Assembly: GCA_026413225.1 (NCBI GenBank)
Contig: CM048557.1
Span: 40,355,371-40,419,370, forward strand
Source of the DNA: Otis tarda
Lineage: Eukaryota > Chordata > Aves > Otidiformes > Otididae
DNA length: 64,000 nucleotides
Direction of reading: 5' to 3'
The position numbers and the translations under genes are program-made. The notes under the pieces are model-generated. The model made no database searches. It saw nothing but the letters and a program-made list of their open reading frames with translations, and had not been told where the DNA came from. Below, piece by piece: positions 48,201 to 61,900 of the stretch; positions within the stretch are counted from its first letter, which is position 1, and every line of letters starts with the position of its first letter.

Positions 48201-51200
48201 TCTAGCAAGACAAAAAAACCTTTGAGTTTTGTTGGTTGAACTTTCAAATCCTCTTTTCAAACCCAACCCCACCCCCTATCTTTTCTTACACAGCAAAAGA
48301 AAGAGGCAAGTAAAGTGACACGTAACTAAAAAGAGTAACTCCATTCATTTTTTTTCCATTTAAAAATAGTGGTGGTTAATCCATTTATCTCTGATCACAT
48401 TAATTTTCCTTGAGTGCTGCAGCGAGGCAAGAGTTCTCAGTGCACACCACAAGGAACAGACTCCTGGTCAGTGCAGGATTCAGAGAATACGCCAGAGTCC
48501 AAACCAAGTCAGATCTGCTGCAGCTGGGTGCTTCTGCTCTACATTCATTAGGCACAACACTTACCCAGCACTGCCCATGCCCAATATCAAATGTTCAAGG
48601 TGCTCAATACACAAACATCTACTGCCTCATGGTCACCACCCACACGCAAAATAACATCTTTTGCTCCACACAGCTCCCAACATCTTTACCCACTCCTCAA
48701 GCACTGAATGGGTCACTGTGATCATAAAAAAAAAAAATTTAATAATCATTTAGAAACATAAATCTGAGTATTTTCCCATTATATGTTCGACCGTTTTGAT
48801 TCTCTACAAGTGGCAGTGTTCTTATCTAAGTCAAGAAATAATGGATAGATGTGTTATTAAGATTATGACAAACATACCCCTTTCATTGTATCAGATCCTC
48901 AGTAACTGCAATGAGAGAATTTTGGTTTTTTTTTTCCTTGCAATGTTTATGAAAGTACTTTAGAGAGAATATTTGTGCTTCTTGAACGGCTTCTCTTTTT
49001 TCCTCACAGCAACAAATACTTTTACTCAACTAATCATGTATTATCAGCAGGTAATTTCACCTCAATTATTTCTTGCCTCTTCAACCGGTGAGTGCACAAC
49101 TGTGTGAGAACAAAGCCATAAACATTTCAAATAAGCACTGATCTGAGTACAGTGATCCAGCATGCTATCTTGAACTGCTAACACGTACGGCTTCAACAAC
49201 AAGCGACATTTCAGAAGCCTAAAGCAATCACCAAAGAATGCTCCATAGGTTATGTCACCTTTATGCAATGTTCTATTAGAAGCACACATTGATCATTAAT
49301 TGCTATGCTCCAACGAGGTAAGCAGGCACTTGAAACTGAATGTAATGCAGATCAATCTGACTTTTTGAAATTTTCAACAGGGTAAAATGACTAAGGCTAT
49401 GATTTTTAAAAGCATCTTGTAATTGTTCCTATGCATAGCAAGTCAAAATTGACTTTTAGGAACCAGATTCTCTGGGTTCGCATTCATTTCTTATTGTTTT
49501 GCTGACCATTTGTAACCTATGCCACAGTAAAACCTAAAATGTAATAAGAAAGTTTTTAAAAAGTCAAATGGAAAGAATGAAATATATAACTATCTGTCAA
49601 GAGGATGCATGCAAGCAGAAGTTCTGTTCTGTACAATCAATTATATTTTCCTGACCAAATGATTCACCAGCAATGTCATTCCCACCACTGTGTCACCTAT
49701 GCACGGAAGACAAAGGGTTTTTTAATTATTCACAAATAAACTTGAAATCCAGTAAAATGAGAACAAGAAAATCAAGTAGCAAAAAGAAAGCTTAATGAAG
49801 TAGAAAGAAAATGTCTGGCTTATTATGGACAGTCAAATCTGAATATAGACCAAATTACTGGCACCAGAAACAGTTTTGCATGCACAGATGTGAATTTCAT
49901 ATCCACAGACAGGTGCACATTCAAATTACGTGCAAGTTTACACTGTTTGCATTGGTTTCTGACCATTCCCTCCTTCCTGGCCACTGATCCTTCTTTGGAC
50001 CTATCTGATTAGAGACTGCAGATCATCCGAGCCCACAATCACAAACATGCATGTAGCAAGAACCTCTGTTTACAGCCTACAGAAGTCTGTGCAGTCTCTC
50101 CTTCAGAAAGCCAAAATACCTCACTACTCTGAAAAAGTTATATTTCAGAAAAGCCATAATAACTATTATTTCTTATGATACAGCACAAAAATACAGATAT
50201 ACAAGGTGAGTCTTCTAACCTCAACCACTTCAAAGATAATTAAATAAGGAGAGGTCTAGAAATCTTCTCTGCAACTGTTTATTTTCTCATAAAGGGAAGA
50301 AGATAAAATGTTTAATGCCCTTTAGTGCCATGATAATACTTCTATATTTCCTCGACGTCACTCAAAATCGTTCCAAGTTGCAAACTTGCCTATATTTTGT
50401 TAAATCTCGTGTCTAAAATACAGATCAGATCCTGTTTTTCTCTAAAGTTTTTACAGCCACAAGAGTGGAGGAAAATGACCACTCTGCAGTGGTTGTCTCA
50501 GAAAAAAAAGCCTAGGCGAGGACAAATCACCACTAGATCGGTCTGCCTACTGGGTATAAGAACCAAAGAGTCCATGCCAACTTCCCCACACCACAGCAGC
50601 TGTCTCCTCCCTTCCCTCTGAATTACAGCTGGCTTTGAGAGAAAAGCACTTCATTTCACCCAAAAGCCCACACAACCAAAACAATGGAATCATCTCATCC
50701 TGAATGGAATTGGTTCTATTTATGAAAAAGCTGAAAGAAAAAAAAAAAAAAAAGAAAAAAAAAGAATGAACTATACTGTTAAGAGGGATTTTTAAACAGA
50801 AAGAGAACTCTACACACTGGTATTTTAAAAAGTAAAAAATCATTCTCCCAATGATTACTTCTGCCAAACTGGAAAAAGAAATCCTTCTGGTTAAAATGAA
50901 ATATGCATAAATACACAGGAGTGACAAAAGACTATTTTTTTTTGCTTTCAGAGCACTGTAATTTTACTTAAATGGTAGGTATTTTTCTAAACAGAGTGGC
51001 ATTTCAAAGAGACATCCAATCTCATATTTCAAATGCAGCAGTCATCTCTGAAACAGGGTCTTTAAGAAAATTTCAAAATAGCAAGAAGCAAATTAGTGAA
51101 AAAAAAAAAAAAAAACTTATCAACTCTATTTTGAATAAAAACATAATCATCCAGAAACAAACGCACCTCTCCCTACCCCCTTCTCCTTCCTCCAAAGCCT

Positions 51201-52171
51201 GTGCCTGCACAAAGATATAAGAAGTCATTAAACCACAAACTCTCATGCCTGCCAACCGCAATGGCTAAATAACTTACCATCTATCAGCATCATTTCACAT
51301 GAATGCCTTCCCTTGAGATTTGGAAATAAATAAAAATATATATAGTAAAGTGACAACTGAAATTAAATGAGAACACTTTAAAATCTGTATCTTTTAACTG
51401 TTATTTTTTGTTTACTGAAAAAGGTGAGCTTATGTCTTCATACTAGCATATAATGCATCTCTTTACAGTGGCTTGAGTAGATCATCAGGTTATAGGGCTT
51501 TTTTCCCTAATGACAAAAATGACAAACTTGCTACATAGCATGATGAGAGGACAACAGGGCAAAAAATTCCGTGAACAATTATTCCAGAATTACAATGAAG
51601 GAGGATCTGGGTCTCATACCAAATGGCTATTTCAATGTCTCCTACCCTAAAGGAGAGCAGAAAGGAGCATTTTAGACTCTTTTTTTCCAAACAGGATTCT
51701 TTGCGAGGCCTGAGAGTGAAAAAGGTTACGTACTTCATATTTATATCCAAAACTACAGTACAATCAAAGGCCACCGATAGCAGTTCAAATTCAAACACTT
51801 CTTAGGTTGTTACTTTCATTTACCTGTCTCATGTATGTCATGCTTTTCAAAAATATCAGTGACTTCCTTTATGCATCACTAACCTAGTATAGCAGATAAC
51901 AGATCCCTTCAGCACTGAAAAGAAAAAAAAAAAGGCACACCAGACCTGCCTAGGCAATGGTATCTTTTATATGGCTTTTAGCAACTAGAAGGTGCTGCAA
52001 ATATCCTAGGAATGGATGAGACAGAAAAGTGGAAGACAATCTAGTGGTGTTACAGACTACTCAAAGGAAAAGAAAAAAATAGGCTAGAAAACAGGACAGA
52101 TATCTTCCAGCAACTGCACCCTGATGTCTGATACAAGCCGTCTAAACTTTTGTTTCTACCTCTAAGATTAC

Positions 52172-52204
<33 letters not shown>

Positions 52205-52207
52205 TAT
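52172..52207. repeat. (TA)n microsatellite with a short CA interruption
   Basis: About 12 TA units, then CACACA, then TATATAT. Open frames crossing it (IYIYIYI-like) are artefacts of the repeat. Confidence 0.95.
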
Positions 52208-52945
52208 TTAATACGAAAAGCAACGGAAAACCAGGTTTCACTAGATTCTTGCTGTCATCCTGTATGCTTCACATGCATTACCAGCATGATCCGGAGACAC
52301 TCCTGCTCCCTCTATCTATCTGGTCAAACAGACTGATGGCAAATACACGTAGACTGGCAACTCAGAAAAGAGGACCATATCATGTCAAGCAACCTCTTTC
52401 ATCCTCTTTTGAACTCGCCATAAACTCCTTCAGAAATAACCCTTGTGTTCACAATTTACTAAATTAGACATCAATACTTTGCCTCATCATACCTGGCGGA
52501 AACAAGCTGTTACACTGTTAAACAATGGCTGACCTCACATTCAACAGAAACTGGATCATAAAAGAACATTTTGAACTAGATTTTAGAAGCCAATTAACAA
52601 AGATGATTTGTACTGAAATCAAAAGATTTGTGCTAATTTATAGCAAAGCTGAGCCCAGATAGAAACACTTTTTTCAAGACATGTTATATGAGGATACAAG
52701 ATCCAATGTTAACTTTGATACTATAACTTTACAGACTTTCTGAAGAAGTACAAAGTTGCATTTAATCTTAATAAAGTATAAAATCTAAATATAAAAATGG
52801 AGATGTGCCACTAAAAAAAAAAAATCTATACCTTAGGTTTTAGGCTTCTAGGCCTATTAAATAGAGAGGGATCTGTTCGTGTCACAGTACAAAGCACTGG
52901 TAAGACTTCAATGTGGGTATGATGCATAATCCCTACATTCCACTG

Positions 52946-52966
52946 TCAATCAATCAATCAATCAAT
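52946..52966. repeat. (TCAA)n microsatellite
   Basis: Five TCAA units in a row. Confidence 0.95.
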
Positions 52967-55900
52967 AATCAAATTAATTAGGTGGAAAGAAGTTACAACT
53001 AATATGATGAACGAAATGCGTAGTTTATCTGATGGGATGAGACTAAGTCTTGTTTGGTTAATCTGTCTCAATGAACCTAAAAGAGAAAATAATAGTAGCT
53101 TATACCTATATCAAGATCTAGAATAGAAGGAAAAGAACAAGCAAAACCAAGATGCAGCCTAACAGATATGAGTATCAGGTGACTAGCAAGAGAGTCATGC
53201 TGCATATTTAAAGGTGATTCCCCAGCTTCAAAGAAATTTATATTTGGATAGCTTTTCCAACTAAAGCCCCAGGGGCAGAAAGCCAAATCTTCTTAAAAGG
53301 AAAGTTTGACAATTCCATGACACAAGTTAAATGATACAATTGTCTGCAACACTAGACGATAATACAGGAGATCCTTTACAGCTCTAGAATCCTATTTGAA
53401 TGTAAAGGAAAAAACACGTCCATGCTGCTAATCTTACCAAAATACTAAGTTATTACTAATCTGTTAATCAGTTTTATCCTCTTAGAAGTAGGCATAATGA
53501 ATAAGCTGCTGAGGCAATGCAAAATCTTTGGAACCAAGTCAATACTAAAGCTGAAATCTGCTGAAATCTCCAGAGACAAATTTTCAGTCTTTTATACTAC
53601 CTCGTGGTAAAGGGATAGTATAGAAGGCATTAACTTTTACTAATTCACAATGTAAACAAAAGTATTTTAATACTTATGATAAATAATTCACATAATGCAA
53701 GTTTTCCTCCAGAAACTTCTTGAAGGTTAATACAAATACAAAACCAAACTCACAAACCACTACTTTCATCAGCCCAAAATTTTCCTCCTATTGACCTGAG
53801 AATTTTTTGTAACCTCTTCCTATATAATATACCTATCTGTATTACAGTAATGGCTCTCTGTTGTTCTAGTATACATATACATTAAGAAAATTTAGCTCAG
53901 ATATTTTTATAACAAGCAACTTCTGTTACCGTTAAATGTCCACGTGAGTTTTTTGTACACAGAAGATTTATTTCTGAGGTGCTCTCTCACAGGTACAGTG
54001 AAATGATAATCTGCTGGAAGGTAAAAACAAACAAACGAGTCGCTAGTAAAAAGGAGTGAAAAAATAAAGTACTACTGCTGCTGTGATGATGCCGGAATAC
54101 GAGCCCCAGTGTTGCACAGGCAATAACTACCCATCTTTCTGTGTTTCTTATGGAGGCTAACAAACTTATCACCACTCCCTTTGCTAATATTTCTCTCTGT
54201 CACACAGGTTTCAATCTCCTTTTCACTGAAACTGCAACATGGATTAGTGAAACTAAGAAAAGTTCAGACCTGTTCTCAACTGTACTTAGTGGCAGACTCA
54301 CCACTCCTACTTCAGCCCTAAAGAAGGGCTGGCATGATTTTTCCAAACTTACTAGTTAAGACAAAAAAAGTGTTACCTTTTCCTATCACTGAAGTCAAAG
54401 ACTACAGTTTTAAATGTTTCGTTGCCTTGTTTTTGAATTTTATAATGAAACAGAATAAAAATTTTTCCTCATGCTTTGGAATTATTTTCATATAATACAT
54501 TCTGCCTTCAGCCACCCCTACAACAGAAGCTACCTTCAACGGCCCTAAGTATTTATTTCCAATAAAGCTTCATTGCTACCACTGGCATCCATACCTTCTG
54601 TGGTGTTTCAAATATCACTCAAATTCTCATCATCTCCTGCTTTAAGTTTTACACTCTTCTAGTTTGACAATATTTCAGTCTTACGGCTTTTTTAATGGGC
54701 TGGATATTGCAATTTCCCATACCTATAGGCAACTGCTATGAGACTGTGTGATTAATACTCTCTTCGTTCTTCTGCATTATTCATACATGAGTTATTTCAT
54801 CTGCTTATAAAATTTTAATTATATTAATAGTTTATTTATAATTTTAATAATGTCTCATTTTTATAATTTACATTTACTTATACTCTTTAAAATAATTTCC
54901 TTCTAGGTAATTATTTTTGTAACTGCATAACTTGCATCTCCAGTAAGTCCTCTGACGACAACTCCCATAAGCTTATCAACTTCAAAAAGAACCAAAGTAA
55001 ACCAATACAAAGCAATTTCATTGGGACTGAGGGCTGACAGGGATGTATCACCACATCTGGACATCTGTATTTGCAGAATCAGGTCTTAACACTATAGTTG
55101 AAAAAAATGCACACATGGCCAAAGAATGATCGAGTGTTCATTTTTTTAAAGGCAGCTTTCTCCATTATCTTAGTCATTGTCTTCAAAACTCATCAAACCA
55201 AACTTATAGAAAGAGGTTACAATAGCACTAACACATCCTGCATTTACACCACAATAAATGCACATCTAAGTGTTTAGATATACAGATGCTTAGAAGGCAA
55301 GCAGCATTTTGTCACAGCTTGAACAGCAACAATAACGGGTATCAATCTTTTTTTCTGTTTTTAAGTTTCTTTTTTGAAATTAATTTAATACTGTGTTTTT
55401 TAAGCACCTCAAGCTGAAGCGGCTGCCGTAACATCACAAAGTTTTTGATTACCTTCTGATTGAACGGTGCATTTGCCTGTTAAATCTACTCAACACAATA
55501 CCTAATCACTTGTTGCCAGAAATTCCTCTCCATGGGAACTTCAGTCTCTAGGCAAGCAAAAGGCACAGTAGCATTGCATTTAAGTCTAAGAAACTGAAAA
55601 CCAAAATCCAGAGCTTGAATTTCTAGAAAGTAAAATTTCCCGTTTATCTTTTAAATCAATATGATCTCTAGCACATTAATGGTGCAGTTTAAGGAATATT
55701 CATTTTGCATTGGTATTGACAGGGAGTTGGCATCACCAGGAAAAAGCAACCCAACTGGAAACCACTGTGAGGCGAAGTCCTCCCCAATCCCATCTCCTGC
55801 TCCTCAGAACCGAGTTACCACAGCAACAAGGGAACCTCTGCACAGCAGCTAACACCATCAATGCATGCCATTGCAGACGCTGGATCTAGTAATTTAAATA

Positions 55901-58900
55901 TCAGCAGACACAAAGAGTTTCAGGAAAAGTAAAAACTATTTAATCAGAACTTTAGCTCAGTACTGCATGCTTTCAACTCACAGAGCTAAATACCCAGTGG
56001 GTGTACCCACACACAGTCACTCTTGACTTTATTCAACAGCAAACATTCCCAGCAGAATATTTGCAGTCAGTTTTAACATCACCCTCTTCAGCCCTCTCTT
56101 GTGGCTGAAAAAAGGTAAATGTGTGGTCATATATGGATATATTTATGTACGTATGTATCCAATAAAAACAAACCAATGCCTAATATTTGTAAGCAGAGTG
56201 ACAGATTATTTACAGTATCACAGGATTAATATTTTCCTTTGGCAATCGTCTCTTATAAAAAAATGTTAATTCATTACTGTACCTGAAATGTGCAGTAATG
56301 TGAAGAAGAAATTATATCCGCTATCCCAATGAGAACAAGTGCAGGTGATATACAAACATTTTTCCACATTAAAAATTGTACTTACAAACTGTCTTTATTA
56401 ATAATCCATACCTACTGTGGTTGGAACCACTATGCTGACAGGCAAACGGTACATTTAGGAGCTCTGAAGACCCTAATAAACACAAAATGGCTTCGATATA
56501 TGCACCTGATTGACCAGTAGTACTAAAATACTACCCGAAAATATTTTTCTTTACTTTGCTTCACAGACAGCTGCAGCAATACAGGAGGTTAAATAATGTC
56601 CACGTGCATCAGTTTGCTGGGTAGTTATGAACTTACCTAAATTTTCAGATGGTTTATTAAATTTAAGGTGGCCATATACTAAACAGGAATGTTTTATCAT
56701 CAGTCATCCCACTCCTTAGATACTTCTGGAAAAATCAGCAGCAATTTCTGAGTGTTTTCATGCAAAGATGGATTACATCTGAAGAATGTATATTCATAAT
56801 CCCCATGAGCAACACAGATGTCATTAAATGCCTCTTGTAATAAAAAGGATTGTAAATTTAGAGATTAAACACTGCTAACCTGAAAGTGTGAATAAATTAC
56901 ATATTATCTAGCCATATATGAGAAAACACAGATGTTTTCAAGGCCCATGGTCTGACATCAGAGGCTCTGGAGGTAGGAGGGCATGCAGGAACAACCAAAA
57001 ATGTACTTGAAAAAATTACATACGTAATCCATAAATCTTAAAAAAAAAAAAAAAAAAAGAAAAACAAAACAAACACATAAACAAACAACAACAAAAAAAC
57101 ACCACAGTATTTTCTCGGGGGCACATGGTTCGAAGTTTTTGCTCAAACAATCTTAGTATCATAACAAAAATCTTATCTTGCATTCCTGCTGTAAAACTGG
57201 TAAGAGAAAGACAAATTGCTAAAAGATATTAATAAACAAGCACTGTGTAAAATATTAAGTAACTTGGAAAGTTTTAATAAATACTCATGTCGGATTATCC
57301 CCTGCCACAACAAAAAGAAAAAAAAAACATAAATATGCTTTCAGCATAAAACAATCATTAATTTCAAGTGGTACTTAATTAGTGAGTCTGCAACAAATTT
57401 ACATAAATTCTCATTACAATATAAAGCACATTTATCTCAACCTTCTAAGTAAACTAACCCTGGGTAAATTAAGGGTTTGACCATCCTGTGTCAGCATGGT
57501 GGTTAACGCTTTATCTGCTGTTTTCCAAAGTTTCCGTTTCCTGACACTGTATCTTCTGCAAAGCCTCACAATCCTATCTAGCAGAAACAGCTACACATTG
57601 ACAAAAAACTGCTAGTGAATTAAACATCGTTTAACAGAAACAGTAATTTTAGCAACTAATTATGATTTTGTTAGTTGCAATTTTCACAAAGTTTGCATTT
57701 AAAAAGCTGCCGTGATGTTAAGTAATTCCCATGTGTTACTCCCTCATCCAGGATAATTTACCACAATGGAATTGGATTTATGGCCCCACAGTGCAACATT
57801 CAGTTTATACTTGCTAATGTTACCAGATGGAGGATTCACAGACATGCTCTGTATTCTAATGTCTGAAGCATTTTATTTCACAGTGTTCACAATAATTTTA
57901 AGTATGTCAGAGGAAACCTGTGTTTCATCTTCCATTTTCTGGCCTGCAACATCAGGCCACTACTTCCCCCTTTTCCAATGTTTTCCTTCTTATTAGTCCA
58001 TTACCAATTCATTAACAATTAGGCAGAGCTGCTCCATGCCGATTTAGCATCATACCCTGCATTGTAATACAGTTTAACAGAACAGCCCTCATCCTCATTG
58101 CTTGTATCATGGAGTCGTGTCCGCATCTTCCCCAGGACTACCCCTACTATGTGCCTTGACCAACAAAACCTTTCACAAAGTAGTTTCTGCACTATATTCC
58201 AAAGACTATATATGTCCACACAATATATATCATTATGTTTTATTTCTTCATTTCCAGAGGTTTAAATTTCAGTTATCTTTATGATACCAACCCATATTAC
58301 GAGTACCACTGGAATATTTCAGGAGGATATAAACTAATACTCAAGCATAGTGTCTTTCCAAATGTAAACATAGAGTAGAAGCGCTAAAATTCAGAGCACG
58401 GATCTTCCATCAGCAAAAGTCTACATGGAGCAAATAACAAAGAGTTGGAAACATAATAAATTGCCTAAGATTCGGCATGTCATGGAAGCTGCCCTTACTT
58501 TAACTCCTACATTGCAAAAAGAGGCAAAACACTGCACTTGTTTCAGATGCACTCAACCTTTTTGTCCCAGGATGCTATTTTACAAAATACTCTTAAATAT
58601 AAAGAGTTTATCACATTATCTTTATTTGAAGTACATGTATTACGAATTATTTAACTCATTTATTGCTGCATGTGACAAAAATCCAGGTTTCATCTTTAGT
58701 GAACGTATTAGAAAAAAGAAAAAAAAATCCCACCAAACTAAACATACCCAAAACTTAAAAAAAAAAAAACCTAAACCACAAATCTGATCTTTAAATTTCA
58801 TAAAATTGTTTGGGATTTTTCACTTGCTTGGTTTTTTTCTTCTTCAAGTGTCTCAACAATTGTATCAAGACTGCAAAGCTTTAAAATGAGGTCAAAGCTT

Positions 58901-61900
58901 GAAAGAAAAGCAGAGTCCACGATGGAAAAAAAATACAGCAATCCTCTGAAAGAGAATGACAACTTAGCAACATGTTCTAGGCAGTGATTAATATCAATTT
59001 ACTATAAGCTTTCAATGAGTGAGTGGTTAGCTTACTGCCTGTATTTGTCTTATAATAAACTGACTCAAAATTTTGTCATTTGTTTCCTCATAAAATTTTC
59101 CATTTCTCACTCGGCACCTAGGACAGCCCAGAATTTGATAAACTGGTTTGCCAGATTTTGTACACAAAAATCCCATCTTCACTGACATAGGTTTATATTG
59201 ACTTATTTTCACCTCCTGTACAGCTATGCAGATTCTGCTATAAATGTAAATGTATCTTGTGACAGTTTTACACTTTGGCAGATTGCAAATGCTGTCAGAT
59301 TGGAGTTGGTGTCTTTAATAAATAAGTTACAGGGAATCACTACACAAAAGGGCAGTGGGGATAGATGCCCACATTAGTACTTGATGCTGAAGCTCTCAGC
59401 AGCTGAACATTCATGCCTAAAGGCTAGGTATTACTGCCTATCATATTAAAACTCTGGTTTACATACAGCAATGACATATTTGACTTTTGCTTTTATCACT
59501 CTTTAAATCTCTGTACAAAGGCTCAAGTAGTCCCCTGTTAGGTATATAAAACAGAGCAGAAAAAAAAAACAAACCCACAGTATAAAACATCCATGTACAC
59601 AAGGGCAGGAAGCAGTATTGGGATCATAAGCAAGCTATTCTGGGGGTCGTTCTTCTTTAGTACCAAACTCATTGCTAGTCCACAGCTGAAGCTCTGAGAA
59701 TACTCCTGTTAACTGGCAAATTTTGTATCATTTCAGAGTAAGATTATGATAGAAATATTTAGGGCAACAGGCAGGACACAATGCAACCTCCTGTGACAGC
59801 CTCAAGTATTAACTATTCAATGGGATAAAGGCAATAAAAATACAAAGAGGAGTAATATGTGTGTGTGTATATACAAAAAACACTAAACATCTTTGATGAA
59901 AGTTTTCTATTTAATTTCAAGCAAAGTTGTATGTAAGAATTTCAAGATAGTGCATAAAAGTGGGTGCTATGAACATGCTCCATGTGCTTACCACTGATAC
60001 ACTCTTAACATTTATCTTCAGCAAATGCTGAGGAAATCCCCTAAAACCCATTGGGAAAAAAGTAAATCTCCACATTTAAAATGTGGACAGACTGATGAAT
60101 GTATTCAGATTGATGAGTGTGTTCAGAAATTAGTCTCCTACACTGTCTAATTCCAGAAATGGTTGTACTGGTACACAGCAGTGCCTGGGGAGAGATCTAC
60201 ATACAAACAACTGTGGACTAGCAATTATCCAAGAAGGTCACATTGGGAAAAAGAGTTGTGAGTATGTGGAGTATGGAAGGAAAGGGCGGCAATTCAGTAT
60301 TTCCAAACAGTTTGTTTTCATGCCTCTTATCCCCCTCTACTTCCAAGGTTTTTCCCCCTCCTCAAAACCCAATATGGCTTATTTCCCAGACAAAAATAAA
60401 ACATTTCTTCTCAGAGTTCTTCATTTGTTTGTACTTCATGTATTGTACACTAGCTTAACATTTCTTACCATCTTATTCTCATCTTACACAACTCCCTCCC
60501 TTTATGCTTCCACTTCTCTTCTCAGATTTCTTTCAAACAGTTGCCCTCCCTGAGCCGGTCCCTATCATTTTACCTCACTTAGTGTCTCTTGAGATCAATT
60601 TTCCTCTGTTGTCCACAAAAAGACTATGGCAGACAGAACCACCAAGCTCCAGATGCAGGTAGGTCCTCCTACTATCACTAGACTCTTTAATCCCATCACC
60701 CTTTCACCGAAGAGCTGAAGCACTCCCAGAGCTTCCACTTGGCAGAACTAATTATTAGAAGGAAGCCTTGCTGACAGTTAGATCGAAGATGCTTCAAGTC
60801 AGCCACATGAATTCCTCTCATAGGAGAACCCTGCTGTAATTAACACAAGAAAAGCATCTACAGAAAATTATTACGGTATTGCAGAAACATTGTTCTACTG
60901 CTTATGTTACGCTCTTATCCAGCAACTGTTAAGGTGTGGGTCGAAAGGGACATCCTCTATCAGTCTATCCAAGTAGCACAATTAAACTCTCAAAACTTTT
61001 TGTAACATAGCACAACTGCAAATGGTGCAGTTTTTATACAGTTCCCCAAACAACAACAAACTCCACCAACACACAACAGTTTTCACAACAGGGCCAGCCT
61101 ACTTTAACACACACTTTCCTACTAACTACAGCTCTTGTTTATATTGTAAATACCTAGCTACTGTCATTCTCAAGTAAGGAACTGTAACCTGTTGATGTTC
61201 AATCAAGAAAATCTAATTTCATTTTAAAATATACAGCTTAATGTTCTCAGAAACATCAGTTGGAAATTATATCAAATTAGAGAGAAATCTATGGTTGGTC
61301 CAGACACTAGTGTTTCCCCTGTACACCTAAGGAAAACCAATAACTTTCTAAGAACACATTAATTTTAATGCCAGTGTTCAGGCAGAGCTACAATTACCAT
61401 GAACATTAATTCATTTCAAGTGAACGACTGGACAGGAGGGAAGAATTGGGTAAAGTCACTTGAACAACAGACTTTGACACTGCTACAGCCAAATGACTTC
61501 TCCAATGAAGCTAGAAATAAATCAGTTTTGACTCTATCCAGCTTTATGAATTCTCAAATACTCTCTCTCTGCGGCAGAACAAACCTCAGATCTTACAGAG
61601 TTTTACAGAAAGAAAAATACATTTCACACCAAAACAGCCAACAGCTACTCATTAGCACACTTTCAGGGGGACTGAGAGCCCGTGTTTTGGCCCTAGTGCT
61701 GCCCAACTCAAATAACAAATTTCAACTTGTTACTATATTCCCACAGTTTTTCTACAGTGCAATTCCTCCTTGTTGAGCACCATTAATTCCCGGCTTTCTG
61801 TTTTCACTTTAAAAAGAAAAAAGCATCAACAACAACAAAAAACCCCAACCATCAAAAAAACCCCACAACCCACAGCACAACTCTGTCTAAATCAGCGTAA

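Noticed and set aside
52050-52467. Open frames with IYIYIYI-like segments
   Set aside because: Produced by translating the (TA)n microsatellite.
61399-61776. Open frame of 125 codons on the plus strand
   Set aside because: No similarity or conserved motif recognised; considered chance within intron 1.
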